The notes beneath the pieces are model-generated. The model saw nothing but the letters and a program-made list of their open reading frames with translations, did not search any database and had not been told where the DNA came from. Positions 61,949 through 64,000 of a stretch of DNA of 64,000 nt are shown piece after piece (positions within the stretch are counted from its first letter, which is position 1; each line of letters begins with the position of its first letter). Location of the stretch: contig QCNR01000001.1 in assembly GCA_003210075.1 (NCBI GenBank), positions 1 to 64,000 on the forward strand. The letters run 5' to 3'. Both the position numbers and the translations under genes were made by a program. Origin of the DNA: Pelagibacteraceae bacterium AG-426-G09. Lineage in GTDB: Bacteria; Pseudomonadota; Alphaproteobacteria; Pelagibacterales; Pelagibacteraceae.

Positions 61949-64000
61949 TTAGGCAGCATCTTCTTTAAACTCATCCATACTAGGACAAGAACAAAATAAA
62001 TTTTTATCTCCATAAACATTGTCAACTCTCGCTACTGGTGGCCAAAATTTATTTTCTTTTAAATATCCAGACGGATATGCTGCATCTTCTCTTGTGTATT
62101 TATGGTTCCATTCATTTGAAACTAATTCTACATCTGTATGGGGTGCGTTTTTAATTGGATTGTCAATTTTATCGTAATCTCCAGATTTCACTTTATCTAT
62201 TTCTTTTTTTATTTTTATTAAAGCATCACAAAATCTATCTAATTCTCTTAAACTTTCACTTTCAGTTGGTTCAATCATCATAGTTCCGGCTACAGGCCAA
62301 GACATTGTTGGGGCGTGGAATCCAAAATCGATAAGTCTTTTAGCAATATCTTCCTCTGTAATTCCTGTATCATTTTTAATTGGTCTAACATCAATTATAC
62401 ATTCGTGTGCTACATTTCCATTTTTTCCTTTATATAAAATTGGAAAGTGGTCTTTAAGTCTATGGGCTATATAATTAGCATTAAGAATTGCATTCTCTGT
62501 TGCAATTCTTAAACCCTCTGAACCCATCATTTTAATGTACATCCATGAAATAGCTAAAATACTAGCGCTACCCCATGGGGCGGCTGAAATAGATCCAATT
62601 CCTGATACTGGTCCACAATCTTTAATAACTGGATGGTTAGGAAGAAATGGTTCCAAATGTCTTTTACAAGCAATAGGTCCCATTCCTGGTCCACCTCCAC
62701 CGTGTGGAATACAAAAAGTTTTATGCAAGTTAATATGACAGACATCTGGTCCAAAATTACCAGGCCTTGCTACACCAACAAGGGCATTTAGATTAGCTCC
62801 ATCCATATAAACTTGACCACCATTTTTATGAATTAAATCACAAATTTCGGTAATTTTTTCTTCAAACACTCCGTGTGTTGAAGGGTAAGTAACCATTAAT
62901 GCTGCTAAATTTTCAGAATATTTTTCAGCTTTATTTTTTAAATCTTCAATATCTACATTTCCCTCTTTATCACAATTGACTACTACAACTTTCATACCTA
63001 CCATTTGTGCACTCGCAGGGTTTGTGCCATGAGCAGAACTTGGTATTAAACAAACATTTCTACTAGTATTGCCATTCTCTAAATGAAATTTTCTAATGAC
63101 CATCAATCCTGCATACTCGCCTTGTGCACCTGCATTGGGTTGTAATGATACACCAGAAAAACCAGTAATAGATCTCAGCCAATTCTTCATGTCAGTAAAT
63201 AAATTTCTATAACCATTCATTTGTTCTACTGGGGTAAAAGGATGTGGTTCTGAAAACTCTCTCCATGATACCGGTATCATTTCTGCAACAGCATTTAGCT
63301 TCATCGTACAAGAGCCTAAAGCAATCATAGATCTATTTAGTGCAATATCTTTATCCTCTAACTTTTTTAAATATCTAAGCATTTCTGTTTCTGAATGGTA
63401 ATTATTAAATACTGGATGATCTAAATAACTCGAGGTTCTAAGTAGATTTTTTGGTAAGTTCGGTAAACTTTCAGTTGGATTTTCTTTGATAGACTCTGCT
63501 GAATTAAATATTTTTAATAACTGATTAGCTCTGTAAACATTTTTTTTCTGATCAAATGAAACTGCTAACATATTTGAATTTACTTTTCTTATATTTACCT
63601 TTTGATCTAATGCGTTCTGAAAAATTTTATCAGTCTTATCACCTGTTTTTATAGTTACTGTATCAAAAAAATTTTCAGAATATAATTCATAACCAGACTG
63701 TTTTAATTTATTAGCAAAGTTATTTGCTAGTTGTGAAACTCTTTCTGCAATATTTTTAATGCCTTCGGGTCCATGATAAATTGCATAAGCCGCCGCAACT
63801 ATTGCCAGAAGTGCTTGAGCTGTACATATATTGCTTGTCGCTTTATCTCTTCTTATATGTTGCTCTCTAGTTTGTAATGCTAATCTGAAAGCTTTATTTC
63901 CATGCCTATCAACAGATACACCTACTATTCTTCCTGGCATAGATCTTTTGTATTCATCTCTTGTGGCAAAAAACGCTGCATGAGGTCCGCCATAACCCAT
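61949..64000 (-). CDS. gcvP: Glycine dehydrogenase (decarboxylating), P-protein, C-terminal part
   Basis: The P-protein decarboxylates glycine with PLP and passes the aminomethyl group to the lipoyl H-protein. The frame runs off the right edge, with 683 residues visible of an expected 950 or so. The visible chain starts at [19 protein letters not shown], part of the first half-domain. The second half has the PLP lysine in [20 protein letters not shown], and the C-terminus has [22 protein letters not shown]. Halves are fused in one chain. Any glycine riboswitch would lie upstream, beyond the window. Confidence 0.97.
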   Translation of the reverse strand: MGYGGPHAAFFATRDEYKRSMPGRIVGVSVDRHGNKAFRLALQTREQHIRRDKATSNICTAQALLAIVAAAYAIYHGPEGIKNIAERVSQLANNFANKLKQSGYELYSENFFDTVTIKTGDKTDKIFQNALDQKVNIRKVNSNMLAVSFDQKKNVYRANQLLKIFNSAESIKENPTESLPNLPKNLLRTSSYLDHPVFNNYHSETEMLRYLKKLEDKDIALNRSMIALGSCTMKLNAVAEMIPVSWREFSEPHPFTPVEQMNGYRNLFTDMKNWLRSITGFSGVSLQPNAGAQGEYAGLMVIRKFHLENGNTSRNVCLIPSSAHGTNPASAQMVGMKVVVVNCDKEGNVDIEDLKNKAEKYSENLAALMVTYPSTHGVFEEKITEICDLIHKNGGQVYMDGANLNALVGVARPGNFGPDVCHINLHKTFCIPHGGGGPGMGPIACKRHLEPFLPNHPVIKDCGPVSGIGSISAAPWGSASILAISWMYIKMMGSEGLRIATENAILNANYIAHRLKDHFPILYKGKNGNVAHECIIDVRPIKNDTGITEEDIAKRLIDFGFHAPTMSWPVAGTMMIEPTESESLRELDRFCDALIKIKKEIDKVKSGDYDKIDNPIKNAPHTDVELVSNEWNHKYTREDAAYPSGYLKENKFWPPVARVDNVYGDKNLFCSCPSMDEFKEDAA

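Noticed and set aside
1-64000. tRNA, rRNA, CRISPR, insertion sequences or prophage
   Set aside because: I saw no direct-repeat array, transposase, integrase or tRNA-like cloverleaf. Almost every base is within a housekeeping or metabolic gene.

Overview
The window comes from a streamlined, AT-rich marine alphaproteobacterium, almost certainly SAR11 (Pelagibacterales, 'Candidatus Pelagibacter' type). The evidence is about 30% GC, very short or overlapping gene junctions, no mobile elements, and gene orders typical of alphaproteobacteria (lptF-lptG-lptD-surA-pdxA-rsmA; gmk/acpP/fabG/fabD; rpsF-rpsR-rplI-dnaB). Diagnostic for the lineage is a betaine-homocysteine methyltransferase gene behind a tandem SAM-II/SAM-V riboswitch leader. 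I found no tRNA, rRNA, CRISPR array, insertion sequence or prophage gene, and no gene-free stretch above 300 bases. The longest, 34801-35081, is filled by the riboswitch leader.

Layout. 1-8184: cell wall (mrcA), RNase E/G, thiazole synthesis (thiS-thiG), aroQ-accB-accC, a DUF2155 protein and an NDUFA12-like complex I accessory protein. 8279-16074: a stand-alone NrdJ-type TSCPD protein, aspS, a Hda-like DnaA homologue, a DUF2066 protein, purM-purN, ndk and pepA. 16130-23603: LPS export and outer-membrane biogenesis (lptF, lptG, lptD, SurA-like), then pdxA and rsmA. 23600-26165: gmk and fatty acid synthesis genes. 26237-33742: ribosomal proteins, dnaB, an RND/MMPL exporter, cvpA-purF and an HD-domain protein. 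33739-35072: bhmT and its complex leader. 35082-41402: a DUF255 thioredoxin-like protein, gshA-gshB and two transporters in one tight run. 41417-44790: two glycosyltransferases, a coiled-coil protein and a small unknown protein. 44791-48033: a transporter, creatinase and a glycine amidinotransferase-like enzyme. 48085-56304: molybdenum cofactor genes divergent from an NAD-linked molybdenum formate dehydrogenase operon. 56299-64000: a DadA-like oxidase, an SDR, a four-gene lipid-modification operon and the 3' two thirds of gcvP.

How the genes work together. The right half is rich in methyl and one-carbon metabolism: BhmT takes a methyl group from betaine, creatinase yields sarcosine, a DadA-like flavoprotein could oxidise such amino acids, GcvP breaks glycine into CO2 and a C1 unit, and formate dehydrogenase turns formate into CO2 and NADH. 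The most notable signals beyond ordinary annotation are the bhmT leader (SAM-II aptamer, intrinsic terminator, SAM-V aptamer, an overlapping upstream ORF and a hairpin over the bhmT ribosome-binding site), the amidinotransferase-creatinase pair, an RNase E/G without its zinc-link, a detached NrdJ C-terminal domain, and a formate dehydrogenase operon carrying an HPP membrane protein and an IscU-like scaffold.
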